Below are positions 25,835-38,356 of a stretch of 64,000 nucleotides of DNA, in pieces. A program made the position numbers and the translations under genes. Origin of the DNA: Theodoxus fluviatilis (Eukaryota > Mollusca > Gastropoda > Cycloneritida > Neritidae); the NCBI GenBank assembly GCA_034096865.1, contig JAWQFJ010001301.1, forward strand, positions 42,501 through 106,500, read 5' to 3'. The notes beneath the pieces are model-generated. The model was not told the origin of the DNA. It was given only the letters and a program-made list of their open reading frames with translations, and made no database searches. Position 1 is the stretch's first letter; the number at the start of each line of letters is the position of its first letter.

Positions 25835-27339
25835 TGTCAGTTCGTGTGAGGAAAAAGATCGGACATAATTTGGCAGCAGACTGATTCGTCAATGTGAGCT
25901 GGCTCAACCAGAGGTAGTTATATTATAGTGTCTCTGGCTCAACTAATGGTTTGATATTTTCCCCCCACTATCTCTTTATGATGAAATGGCCTTTTAGTGC
26001 CTTCAAACATCCATCCATCTTATGATGAATCATGTCGAGACTCTCAGTACAAGCGCAAACGCCTTACATCGTCGTGTCGAGGACAGAAACACAAGCGGCA
26101 GTGCGTTCTTGCTGGGCTGCGACCATGTGGAAAGGGTGCAGCACGATGTGATCACGTTGACAAAAGCTGGGGATCCTCAGCAGGAAATTCACTTCCACGT
26201 CTGGGTCTGTCCGCATTTCCCTTGCAATGACTGTCCGTCTCCGCAGGGGCTCCCTCTCCTCCCAGTCGGTGGGTGGGTCGTTCTGAGTGTTTCAGTGCAG
26301 AAATAGACCAGAGACGCCAGCCTGTGTACCCCAGGGCCTCTCTCTCTCTGCAATTCTCCCCTCGTGACAATGTCGCCCCGTCAGTGAAATGGGATCCTAG
26401 TCTACCTGCCCGCCTATTACAGCAGGGCTAGACTTCATCGTCTGGCTTGTCCGCTTGGCGAAGTGAAGCGCTGGGGCGTAGGAACACTTTGTAGCATCCG
26501 TCACGGCCTGGCGAGCCTGTGCAAGCGCTGAAGTGTTGCAGGCGCCATGAAGAGTTTGATGCTTTTTTGGGGGAGAGGGGGCTCCGAGATGTCCTTGGCC
26601 AGTGAGGCTGGGGGGGGGGGGGGGGGGGGGGGGGAGGGGGGAGATCTGGAGAAAAGAAGGCGTGATTAAAGGTAAGATTTTATAGTGGAGAAAACGATAA
26701 AACAGCAGATAAAACAGCAGGGCGAATGCTGGAAATAGGAGAGGGGAAGAAGTGTTGTTCATGGATGAGATTATGCAGGGGTGGGAGAAGGTGAAAACAG
26801 TTAGGGGGGGGTCGCCTAAGTGTGACAGGGAAAGATGAGAGGTGTAGATAAAGATAAGATTTTATGGTGGGTAGTGTAAACAGAAAAAAGGGAAAAGAAA
26901 TGGAGTCCATGCTAGTAGTGAGAGCAAGGAGAGGGGACGAAAGTGTCGTTTGCTTGGAGCCAAGGAGTGTACAAAAGGAATTGAAGAGGGGGATATGGTG
27001 GAAGGGTGTCGAGGTTAAGTCGCCATGGAGGGAGGAAAGCTTGGAGGAGAAAGGGGGGGGGGGTTATAAAAAGGTTTAAGAAGACGTGAAGGGCAAGGCC
27101 GATAGGGGGGGGGGGGGGGGGGTTAGAAGTGGGGTTGGGGTGAGAGGTAAGCACGTAGGTTGTGGAGTAAGTACTGTGCCCAATCCTCTTACTCGCCTGG
27201 CTGCCTGGCTGGCCAGACAACTCACGTCTCACGTGAGGCAAGGTGGGCCAACGCGAGCTGTCTGTGCCCGCAGCAATCTAGCTCCGTCCTCAGTGGCCCT
27301 CGCCCCTCTTTCCCCTTCTCCCTCCTTCCCGCCCCCACT
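25835..27339. other. No gene recognised
   Basis: G-rich on the plus strand with poly-G tracts and AAGATAAGATTTTAT-type short repeats around 26670 and 26850. No supported frame. Confidence 0.55.
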
Positions 27340-29738
27340 GTTTATCTGGCACATCCACGGCCTGCCACGAAGTCGTGTCTTGACTGTGGAGGAGTAGAGC
27401 TGGAGGCAGGGGAGCAGTCCAGTCGGAAGAAAACGTGAAAAACAGAGGACCGCTCAGTGAAAAGCGTCACTGAGAAGGAAACCAACTATCAGAAGGACAG
27501 CGCCGAGAAAAACATACGCTGTAGGAAGTCATCTTTCAGGTGAGGTTTCCGAAGACACCGGACACTCAAAAGCCACAGACAGAGCGACTGTGAGGGAGTT
27601 GGCTAAAACAGTGGTAACCAGAGGAAGAAAACGAGAAGGTCGCACTCTAGAAGGATTCATCATCTACATCTAGAGCGAGTTAGATGGAGGACAGAGAGAC
27701 GGACAGCTGTATGCTGATAGGGACACCCTGGAGACAGCTCCGCTTGGCCGTGAGGAGCATCCACATCGCCCTGGGGTGAAGGCACGCGGGCAGAAAGAGC
27801 ATTGTTCGGACCTCGGCCTTGTGTGAAGACATCTGAGCTTTGTAGAAGGGACTCCTGTCTGGCCGTGGAGCGCCTCTTTGTGTGGAGGAGCGTGGCTCTG
27901 TTTGCAGGCATGCGGCCTGCCCTGCCCGCCACCCTGGCAGATGGCCCTTGTACCCAGGAGACGCGAGCCGGCGCGTGCTGCTGACCCCACCCTCACCCTG
28001 GCCCTTTCTCTTCCCCTCCCTACCCGTCGGGATCCTCCGTTTCTTGGGCTTTAGTCCCCCCGACACTCTCGGGTAGATGGACCTTATTCCGGGTACCTCC
28101 TGATTCTCCACCCGTTGTATCTCCTACAACACATTCCACTGCATTGAGAAATGTAGTTTTGGGCAACAGCTGTGTTTGAATCGTCGCTGGAGACACTTGA
28201 CTGTGGTCGACGGTGATTGACAAGGTGGAATGAATGTCCACCTGTAAGGAGGTCGTATTGAGAGGTACATGCAGACGTCGTCTTCATTGCCTACCTTCCA
28301 GCTCATTTGACAGCAGGGAGTCTGTCTCCTCTCTCAGCCGATGGCCAAGTGAAGTCTTCGACACTTCAGACAAGGGGCGGACTTCTGAGGTCTGTAAGTG
28401 ACAGGTATTCGGTATCTAGAGTGACGTGGCTTGGACACTATATATACGTGCCCCTGACTTCTGGCGTTGTTGACAGCGTTATCGGACAGAGCTTGTCTGT
28501 CACAAGGGCAGCCTCTGTACTGGGTGGAGGGTGCCGGTACTGCACATGGGCCTATTCAGCGCTATCGCAGTCTGGTCACCGCCCTGGCAGTTGATCCCAA
28601 GTCTCTCTGCACAAGCGTGTCTGCCCAAGTGCTCCGCAGTGACAGGCTCAAGCAGACGGATTTCTCTTTCTGTTTTGGACCACGCAAAAACATGCCTGCT
28701 GAAATCGATGTTTGCTCTTGAACTAATGCCAAGGTGTCCTTGCCCACCTTCGCCAAGATCACAGCGCTCTGGGAATTTGTGTGTGAAGTTAAGGTCACCC
28801 AGTGTGATTACATCTATAATGGAGTACGGTCCCTAGCATCTACCGGCCTTGTCACTGTATAGGATAAGTTAAACTTGAGTTCACAGCATGATTGTAGTCT
28901 GTGAAAAACCATCTACGCCGCTAGAGATATCTCAACACAGCCGTTGACCGCATTGTGACCGTTAATGGACAGTGAGTCAGTGTTGTTTTGGTTCACAGAA
29001 CCATCGACTGAATCCTCACGTGGAGCGTAGGTGCGGTTTGTGTGTCTACGTCACTACGGCGCGTGGATCGAACTTCCCCCTCTGAAGTGATTCATTCAGC
29101 TGTCCCTCATGAACCGACAGCTGGCGACTCCAACACTCGCTGGCGAAGTGGGTGAACGATATATTGTCCACACACTGCGCTAGTTCCGTCTCCAGCTTTT
29201 CCTGGAACATCTGTCGCTGTTTCTGATGGAGGCAGCGTTAATGAAATATTTCCGGATCTGAAGGTTTGTATAGCAAGTCCTCACTGTCCGACTCGTCACT
29301 TCGAGCACATCGTCGTGGCGAACCAAAGCAGCTAGGGCGGTGTGTCTGGAAGGTGGACTTTGTCTCGTGTTGACGACCCACACAGCGCTCGACTCACGCG
29401 CAGCAACTTCGTGTTGTGAATGAACGTCACTGACATATCGATATTGTGCGTTGTGCAGAACGACCTTCATCATAGAGAGTATCGCTTTTCCCACTGCAAC
29501 AGCTGCGTGTGTGTCAACACACGCCTCCTGACGTAGGCGCAGGTGAATCGTGCGTCTGATGACAACACGAGATTAAGCGTCGGCATTTTGGTTGTTACGA
29601 GGATCTAGGCGCGCGCGTGTGCATTGCGGTCTCTCAGTCGTCACGAAGTGTGGTGTGTGTGTTGTGTGTGTGTACCGAGGTGAACTACCCTCGAATCTGG
29701 GTGTTGCTTACACGAGGAACTGATACCGGGACGCCACC
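27340..29738 (+). other. Array-poor GC-rich stretch: candidate promoter / 5' leader of the 29739 exon
   Basis: Unlike its surroundings this 2.4-kb stretch has no long dinucleotide or mononucleotide arrays and has mixed, CpG-containing sequence. No conserved protein-coding frame is recognised. A donor-like TTTCAG/GTGAGG at about 27540 could end a leader exon. An in-frame stop at 29721 closes the leader before the ATG at 29739. Transcription start cannot be placed from sequence alone. Confidence 0.3.
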
Positions 29739-30151
29739 ATGTTTATCTACCTGGTAGGACAGGCGGGTGAGGGCGAGGAGGCTGGGGCAACCAGTGCTCC
29801 TCTCTGCTGTCACCTGGAGCCCACCTGTCGAGGAGTGGAGTCACAGACTTCTCCACGTGTACCTTCACAGTGCCATGAGCACTCTCAGTGCCACGGACGA
29901 TCACATTGTTGTGGACAATCACAGTGCAATGGAGAATCACAGTACAGTGGACAATCACAGTGCTATGGAGAATCACAGTACAGTGGACATTCACGACTCT
30001 GTCCCAATAAGCCTTCACAGTGCTATGGACAATCAAACTACAGTGGAATTTCACAGCTGTGTCCCATTGAGCCTTCACAGTTCTTTGGGCCGTCTGAGTT
30101 CAGTGAGTCATCGGTATACTGTGAGCCGCCACAAAGTTCTCACATTCAAAG
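29739..30151 (+). CDS. Candidate alternative first coding exon of the Rap-GEF (Ser/Gln/Tyr/Cys/Gly-repeat N-terminus)
   Basis: The ATG lies in a strong Kozak context (GCCACCATG) with an in-frame TGA at 29721-29723. The frame stays open for 137 codons to a GTGAGA donor at 30152. The exon ends in phase 2 (AG), and the Rap-GEF exon at 35886 begins with the single base that completes it (AGC, Ser), giving S-FGKRS as in vertebrate SSFGKRS. Residues about 43-120 are a degenerate six-residue repeat, x-S-Q-[C/Y]-x-G, encoded by an 18-bp unit. A second frame over the same repeat is also open but lacks an ATG start. No homology is recognised for the repeat segment. Splicing to 35886 is inference from phase, context and lack of any other local start. 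Confidence 0.5.
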
Positions 30152-30393
30152 GTGAGATGAATTTATCATTTATATGAAAATGAAGGATTCCGTTATAGAT
30201 TATTAGAAAATAAAGTATTTATGCGAGGATAGGAGGGAAACGGCGGAGGAGGGGAGAGAGAATAGTGAAAGGGGGATGGTGGGGGGGTGTTAGGCGTTTC
30301 TTTCCTGGCTATGAGTAATATTTAGTATTTACCACTTGCATTTAATTTAATTTACTTCCCCTCCTAGATCGCTGGCTTCGCCTTTGGTTGATT

Positions 30394-30398
<5 letters not shown>

Positions 30399-30445
<47 letters not shown>

Positions 30446-30446
30446 C

Positions 30447-30501
<55 letters not shown>

Positions 30502-30520
30502 GACAGAGAAAGAGACACAG
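30399..30520. repeat. (GA)n followed by (CAGA)n
   Basis: About 23 GA units, then about 14 CAGA units, then degraded GA. Confidence 0.95.
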
Positions 30521-32069
30521 AGAGAGACATAGATATATTGCTTTCACCAGTTTTACAGTAGAATCTTCCTTCTTTATTGCGCATTTCTGGATGTGGGCGT
30601 TTAACGCCTTTCCGAAATTACGCTGCAAGTCAAGGAAGCAATGGGTGTAGTTTGGCCGGGTGTCATGGTGCTGCACCGTGTTGCACGGGGAAAAGGAAGT
30701 CCTGACCTGGATACTCTTCCCTGTGCCTCAATCCCCACGTCCTCTCTCGCTTCCTGCTTCTCTCTACGTCTTCACAACTGGGGCGCTCGCGTGCAAACGA
30801 TTTTCCTCCCATAAAATTCGGTGTAGATATAAGCGGATGCGTCCGTACAGCTTTTTCAAGCCTAACAGACTTTTGCATATTGACGAGTTTTGGCGGAGTC
30901 GAGAGATTATCACCGGGGCAGAGTGAGTTTGCTGCTGCGTGCAGATCCGATCACGTGCTCTGCTGAGAGCTAACTCCCTCCTACGACCCTCCTACCCCGT
31001 GCCCCTCCTTTGTGGAGTCGTACTAATATTTTTGCTAGGACTTCCATTATTGCCACAGGCTCGACCCCACAGCCTACTCTCACCGCTACCCTCCCACCCC
31101 CAATCCCCACCATCACCCCTACCCACCCACCCTTCTACCACCCCCAATCCCCACCATCACCCCTACCCACCCCCTACCACCACCACCACCACCACCACCA
31201 GGCCAAAGATGTTAGGACGGGGCCAAAGCAGAGAAAGGAGCTTGAGTGGCTTCTCTCGCGTCCGTGCGCTCGGCCGCTAGCTTGTACTTAACTGGACTGG
31301 AAAACCTGATAGGTTGGGGAAAGAGAAAGAAAAAAAGGAGGGGGGGGTTGTTGAGGACAGGAGATAGGAGATTTCTCTGCAGAAGACTAGATCTTCTTTT
31401 CGTCCCCTGGCACGGAGTGTCAGCGAGATGGAGGAGTGGGTGGGGGTGAGGGGTGAAGGCAGTGGAGGTAAGAGTAGGGAAAGATGGGGGACAGAGAGAG
31501 ACGTAGCCTTGGTGTTAAATGCAGCGAAGCGGAAACTGCCTTGACACTTGTTGTTGGGACGGACTTCCATGGCTTTGCGCTCCCCTCTCCTCTGTGTGTG
31601 TGCGCGAACGTGCGTGCATGCCGTCCTGTCTGCCTGCAAAATGTTCTACATTATTATTATTTTCAAACTATGAAATATTTTTGAAAAAAAATCTTTCGAA
31701 ATGTTACAGTTCTTAAGAATAGGTAGAAACATTTAAGAGTGCTGAATAGAAACCTCTTAGAGAAGAAATAGTCCACATTTCTTGCTTTTAGGTTCCAATG
31801 CGGACGCCCCCTGTGGGTTGGGGGTCAGAATTGACCCACCACGTCTCCCTACGCGATACGTAAGAGGCGAATAAATAGGGACACCGTGACTTGATTTTGT
31901 GTTTACCCTGAACGGTTCTAGTGATTTTCGTGCTTACTGGCCTTACATAGCCTACACAGGCTGATAGGCCGTAAAACTCTATCCACCTATCTCCGATGCT
32001 GACGTCACGAGACGCGAAGTGGCAGCACGAAGGGAGCTGGTGATGGAGGTAGTACATGCACTCACACAT

Positions 32070-32331
32070 GCACCTGTGCTCGACAGTATGCTCCTGTGCT
32101 AGACATTATGCACCTGTGCTAGACAGTATGCTCCTGTGCTAGACATTATGCACCTGTGCTAGACAGTATGCACCTGTGCTAGACAGTATGCTCCTGTGCT
32201 AGACATTATGCACCTGGGCTAGACAGTATGCACCTGTGCTAGACATTATGCACCTGTGTTAGACAGTATGCTCCTGTGCTAGACATTATGCACCTGTGCT
32301 AGACATTATGCACCTGTGTTAGACATTATGC
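32070..32331 (+). repeat. 20-bp minisatellite, about 13 units
   Basis: The unit is CACCTGTGCTAGACATTATG, with variants C/T at the second base of the unit start (CTCC), AGTATG/ATTATG and GTTAG. The variants alternate in a higher-order pattern. It is in the putative first intron and has no coding frame. Confidence 0.9.
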
Positions 32332-32893
32332 CCGAGATGCCTGTGACGTACACTCGCAAGCAGTGCCGCTTGCATGCCTTTGACGTGTGACGTGTCAACT
32401 CCGAAAGCGGAAGACACGGGAAATGAATAATGGACAGGGGACAAGGGGAGGCAGAGGATAAGAGAGGGGAGGGGGGAATTAGGGGGGGGGGGGGGGGGGC
32501 TGTCGGACAGAGAGGATGTTTGCTCAGCAGATACTGGCTCCGTGGAGGACGTCTTCATCTGAGCAAACACAGCATGGGCGCCCCGCTGTTGGCCGTGTCA
32601 CGTGTGCTCCTGTAAGCTGTCTCGTCATCCCCAGCTCTGAGTCACGTATATGTAGGTAGGATGCAGTTAGGATGCCGGCACACAGAGCTTTCCCAGTCAC
32701 ATGTGACCAAGCGTGTCTTTTTATGCATATCCTGAATGTAGCAAGTTCGAGGAGCGTTTGATTGCTTTGCATAGAAATTGGATATTAGAATTACATTCAT
32801 TGTTAAATTCGTTTGGAGACTGTGCATGCATTGTTTGAGTGGTTTCATTAGAATTTAAGTTTTTGTGTAGGTAACTGTCTCTGTCCATCCGTG

Positions 32894-32894
<1 letters not shown>

Positions 32895-32973
<79 letters not shown>
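32895..32973. repeat. (CT)n microsatellite
   Basis: About 39 CT units. A second (CT)n run lies at 33848-33909. Confidence 0.95.
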
Positions 32974-32976
<3 letters not shown>

Positions 32977-33437
32977 CACATGCGTCACAAAACGAGGGGA
33001 GCAGTAAGTGTCTGGTCTCAGGCAAGTCTGTCTGTTGACCAGCAGGACCAGCGAGCTCAGCCGCGCTTGGACTGGTTTTCGTGTCACCCTCAGCGCTTTG
33101 GCCCCGATGGAAACCAAATATGTTGACTGCCCCGTCCTTCCTTCCACACGTCGGCCCCAGCTCACTTGAAGAAGTTGATGTGTTACCCCGATGTCTAGGC
33201 ACCGTAGTGTCGGAGCAACACAGGCATGCTCTTTAAAGTGCAAGGGAGATTCCATTTTACCTGGCTTGAGTTGTGACCCAGAAAAAGCAATGTACGGCTG
33301 CTTTGTCCTGAAGGCGGTAGGAGTGTGTGCCCATTTCTCTAGCTGTACTGAAAGGTGGGGAGTGTGCCGACTCCATTTGCCGATTGAAGAGAAATTTTCG
33401 TGCATTCTCCACATCATGGGTGGTGGAAGTTGCTAGA

Positions 33438-33512
33438 AGTTGGTGCGCTTTGAGTCCCACTGAGTGGGAGTATCGCGCGGTATAAGAGTGATTTATAATA
33501 ATAATAATAAGT
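33438..33512 (+). repeat. Possible SINE 3' tail
   Basis: The sequence GCGCTTTGAGTCCC ... GCGCGGTATAAGAG ... (ATA)n resembles the 3' end of short interspersed elements common in molluscs. It has no coding content; family assignment is uncertain. Confidence 0.3.
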
Positions 33513-33846
33513 GTACGCGGAAATGCTTGACTACTCATCAAAACCCATTGATGATGTACAGGATATGGGTTCAAGAGTGAATGCACAAAATTAACGGCCG
33601 TACCGGCGTAAGGTAGTATCTTAGATAATTATGAGGTTAAGGAAACATGTAGATGTGCAAAAACGAGGTGGATGCTAAGCAAGTGCAACTAAGAACGTTC
33701 CGCAGTTACCTTATATGGCATATATACCCAAATATCAAAACTTCACTCTGGCACAATGGTGGTGCTAGGTACAAACTGAAAATGATGATTCAGCCTAAAA
33801 AACATCATATTTGACGAGCCTCGCCTCACTGAAACCACCACCACAC

Positions 33847-33913
<67 letters not shown>

Positions 33914-35885
33914 CCCTTAAGGAAGTGGTCATGCTTGGGTGGTAAAGATCGACGACCTAGTCTCTCACTGTGTTTGTGAATCTGGAACCCGGAACTTCTG
34001 AGGGTGATTTTTGTTGACGTGTCCCCTCTCCTCCACGCTGATAGTGACCTCCCGTGGAGGATTTTACCCCTCCTGCCCTTCCTTGTGTTGACCAGCTTCG
34101 CATTAGGCCCACCTTCGCACTCGCCTATCTGGAGATTACGTCTCTATCTTGTTTTCACTCTGCGACTCACACAAGTAAAGCGTTCAGAACGTGGGTTTAG
34201 GAAGCAAGGCAGGGAAAGACATGTGGTTTTGTGTGTGTGTGTGTGTGTGAGTTTTTTTTTTTGTTTTTTTTGTTTGTTTTTTTTTTTTTGGGGGGGGGGG
34301 GTTTGGAAAGGGGGGGGGGGGCTGAGGTGGGTGGTGGGAATGGTTATGGGGGTTAATTGGGGATGAGGGTTGTTTTTTCTTTTTTTGCGTGTTGTCGCTG
34401 TGGCTCATAAAGTCATTAAGCCTGATTATCGCGATTGCTTAATCATTTTCCCTTCGTTTTTCTGTGCTTTGTTTTCATTAACTTAGAAATTAATTTTGTT
34501 CCTTTTCGTTCTTTTTTCTTTTAGCTTTCTTGCTCCTGATTACTTAATGTCTCCTGCTGTTCTTATGTCTGCTTCTCCACAAACGTTCCTCCTCCTCCTC
34601 TGTATTGATCCCGGTCAGATCCTCCGTCAACTCTTTGTGTAGCAGCCGTCTCGGGGCGTGCATTCCCAATCCGAGTGTCCGAATGCCAGGCTGGGGCGAG
34701 GTGGCAGACGTGCTGGTCGTTTTTTGCCCTGGGAACTTGCGCAGTCGTCAATTGCGTCTCGTCAGTCATAAATCGCAGCGCGGGCCGTTTACGTCTGCGC
34801 TTGCCAACAGTGCGGACAATAAAAAAACCAAAAATTGCTCCGCGCCCTGCAGACTGGCCAGCCGGCCAGAAACCATAACTGCACATTCCAGATAGTCTTT
34901 GGTTCCGTAGCTGTAGGGTAAGGCGACATTCCACTGCAGCCAGTGTTTAATGGCCGGTGCAGTGCGGTTGCAGCGCATCGGCTAAATCGGGTGTGTGGTC
35001 TCGTCTGGATTAAGCAATTATGTCAAGCGCGTCAGGCTTACCGCTGCTCGGTTGTGGGAACTGCCAGTAGAAAGCCCTGAGCAATGTATGGAGTGTACCG
35101 AAGCCATAGCGGGACGCCGGCCAGTAAGCACCACTGCATTACAATTGCCAATAAAGAGCCAAACTTATGGCACATGTAGAACGAGACGGTAACGGAAAAA
35201 AACATGCAACATGAACGCCACAGGCATCCTCGCATGCGATGACTGATATGGAAAGGAAAGTCGACCTTCCCCGTGGGTGACCCGCACTTGACCCATGCAC
35301 GCTGCCAGTGAATCACAGTTGTTGCATGGCGGGGCTGCATGCACATCTGGGATATTGGAGCACGCTGTCGAGCGGAAGGGTGGCGCCAAAGCTTCTCCTC
35401 TGTCGCCCTTCTCCCTCAAGTGTCGCCCAACGGCGTCCTCCCTTGTGCAGCCTGCAGACTTGAATGAGGCCCGCGGCTTTGGTCCACAGACACCGCTAGG
35501 TTAGAGCGCCCAGTGAGGGCATCTGGAAGGAAGGCGAGAAGACGTCTTGGTTGGCTTTGAAGCAGCCATGAGTTGTGGAAGAAAACATTCTTTGGTGTCC
35601 AATCCACCGTAGGTGCAGTTCACCGCGCGTTTATTGGGGGAACGGAATCGTAGCTTTACGGATAGGTCTTTGATTTGTGATAAGTTTGATGAGATATGAT
35701 CACATGATGAGGAGCGCTTCTCGGGACCAATTTTCTTCCTGTTATATAGAACCCCCTCATGTATTTGCTTGTGATTCCAACATTCAGATGTGTTTGGTGC
35801 GGGAATAGATTCCCGAAGATTTTGTTATTTATTTGAATTAGGTGCTTCTTCAGCCTTTTAACCATCCTCTTTGTTCTGCCTTCAG

Positions 35886-35961
35886 CTTCGGCAAACGGTC
35901 ACAAGGATGTGCGCGCCGCACGAGCGAGTGCCTGACTCTCGAACCCTCGGAGATGATAGTG
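35886..35961 (+). CDS. RAPGEF2: Rap-GEF exon: end of first cNMP-binding-like domain
   Basis: The acceptor TTCAG precedes and GTAAGT follows. The exon enters in phase 2 and leaves in phase 0. It encodes [19 protein letters not shown] then PSEMIV, matching the end of the first cyclic-nucleotide-binding-like domain of RAPGEF2/6 (FGKRS...[12 protein letters not shown]). Upstream beta-strands of the domain (the vertebrate WYILLSG region) are not in the adjacent sequence, so they come from an exon not seen or are skipped when the 29739 first exon is used. Confidence 0.93.
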
Positions 35962-36338
35962 GTAAGTCTCACACTCCATTTCTGTCTCGTTCTGCTCCAC
36001 CGTCCATCTCTACTTCCACCTGCTTTCTCCCTGTCCTTCCATCTCTTCCTCCTCATCGTCTTTTCCCATTTCTCCACTGCGTCCTCTTTCCAACTCCTCC
36101 TTCCTCTAGCGTCGGGCGAGAATCCATGAAATGTTACTAGAATTTCTGGCCGAATGAGGTGTGGTTTTAAATGTCTTTCATTGAATCCACTTTTCTATCG
36201 GATTTTTTGCATAGGGATACAGAGGGCAGGACAACACGGAAGTTAATTTCATTCAGAGGGATTTCGTTCCTCACAACCACAGTTATCACTATCCATCTTG
36301 TATGTTTCTCTTTGTGTTTGTCTTGGTTTATGTCTTTG

Positions 36339-36380
<42 letters not shown>

Positions 36381-36395
36381 ACATTACTTCTTATT

Positions 36396-36455
<60 letters not shown>

Positions 36456-38225
36456 TCGTTGCACTGCTACACTTTGTGACTGTGTGGCTGCTCACTGCCT
36501 CCCTTGTCCTCATCTTATAGCATCCTTCCTGTTTCCTGCATCCTGTCTCCAGCCTGTAGCAGCTTGGGTTCTCCGCTTTTCAAGTCAGTCTTGCCCTCCT
36601 CCCAGCTGTGACTTCACCGCTCTCTCTGCCCACCCATCCCTTGAGGCCAGGACGCCGATGTAGGCGTGAACTGTCTAAGTCTGGGAATTCCAAGCTAGTT
36701 TTCGGAAGTGAAATCATTGAGTGAGTGAAGAGTTCGTGATTCTTGATCCCGCTTGGTTAAAGCAGAGTGAAATTTCAGGGAGATCATTTCGGGCCAGTCC
36801 TGTGGATTTACTTCCTGTTTTTGTGGTGAACGAGAATAGCAGCCGCTTAAATCTGAATCCGCCAGTTGTGCCTGGAAATGAGGATGTTCCCAGACTAGCG
36901 TACTTCATCTATGTAAAGGAAAATCCCTGGGAGTCCAGGGGAACATGTTAGCCTCGGCCAGACGTCTGGATCTAGACTTTGAGATGGTCGCTCTGTGACA
37001 GACCTCCTTCTATGTCTTCGTCCAAGGAGATGAGAGCGTCTTGGAGAGGATAAGGAATAGGTAGACGCATTCGTGCCCGTGCTAGTCACGCTGACGGGCG
37101 TGCTCCCTCTCTGTGCCGCAGATCGACTATCCTGATATCCAGGGGCCCAAGAGCCAGCACCGCTTGCCATGCGTCAACGCCAACCTTGACCGCCTGCTGT
37201 CCATGGAGCACCCAGGAGACGCTACGATTCGCAGAATGAATTCCGACAGCATTCTAGAGCAGGTCAGTTTCTGTGCTGTGCTGTGCTGTGCTGTGCTGTG
37301 ATGGCTGACTCTTTGGCGCGACCTAGATATGCATGTATCTGCTTGTGAAATCAGTGACACGACTCGGACCGTTTTCATCACGAGCGTGCCGATGCGAATG
37401 CTTCACCATAATGGTTAGAATATTTTGTCGTTTCTGAATTTCTCACGGTAAGTACAATAATGCGTCAGTTCCAAGCTCTTTACCCCGATTGCTGTTGGTC
37501 AATACAAGAGATGCTACTGCTGTTGCAGCTGCTGCTGCTACTGATACGACGACAACATCCCACATTGTCGAGAACATGTTGTAGAGGATGACGATTATCA
37601 CGGAAATGGCCGTTAGCAGCACACATAGCGGACAACGCTCAGGAGAGCGACGCATTAGGACTCGGCCACTATCTGCCTGACGCTTAAGTGGAATGTAGCC
37701 CGAACCCAAACGACGTTTAGCATGGTAGCGTACCACTTGTCCATTGACATCGATACCCATCATGACCACCCGACCCAACGAACTTGATGACCCTCCCCTA
37801 CAGGATAATGACATCGAGAACCCTTCTCTCGCTGATGACCCTCTCTCCTATGGCAACTCCACCTCTCACTGTTCCACCCCTCTCCCCCCACAGCTGCCCG
37901 CGGATCTGCAGGGCATTCCTGCGCTGTACCCAGGGGGTCATTACCAGCTGCGGGGGGACGCCTGCTACAAGCGCTCCTCCAGGGCCAGCGACACCTCCAG
38001 TGCCTACTCCGGCTCCGACATGATGCAGTCCTCCATCGACGACCAGGAGAACGTGGAGATGGAGTTGTCGGGCCTGGTGGAAAGCACCGTCGACTCTGAT
38101 GACGAGGACGGCTATGCCGAGTCCACGGAGGTGTGTGCCTTGCATTGTCTTGGAGTATTGTGAGAGATGTTGAGGCAGTAGATAATGGAGAGAAGAAGAT
38201 GTAGCTATATGGGCGCATGGACAGA

Positions 38226-38271
<46 letters not shown>

Positions 38272-38291
38272 TCCATTCACTCATACACACA

Positions 38292-38356
<65 letters not shown>

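Larger units (their letters stand above)
30152..35885 (+). other. RAPGEF2: Putative first intron of the Rap-GEF
   Basis: It starts GTGAGA and ends TTCAG. It holds GA/CAGA and CT arrays, a tandem CCCCACCATCACCCCTACCC-type block with (CCA)n near 31080-31200, the 20-bp minisatellite and a possible SINE tail. No conserved exon of the first cNMP-binding-like domain was found. Confidence 0.5.

Noticed and set aside
29180..29494. 104-codon minus-strand frame in the leader region
   Set aside because: No recognisable domain, antisense to the putative leader, and length expected by chance in GC-rich sequence.
29767..30177. Second open frame across the 29739 repeat exon
   Set aside because: It begins with GTG rather than ATG, and its phase at the donor (1) does not fit the next exon; openness follows from the 18-bp repeat.
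32070..32331. CRISPR-like regular repeat array
   Set aside because: Units are head-to-tail without spacers; it is a minisatellite in a eukaryotic intron.
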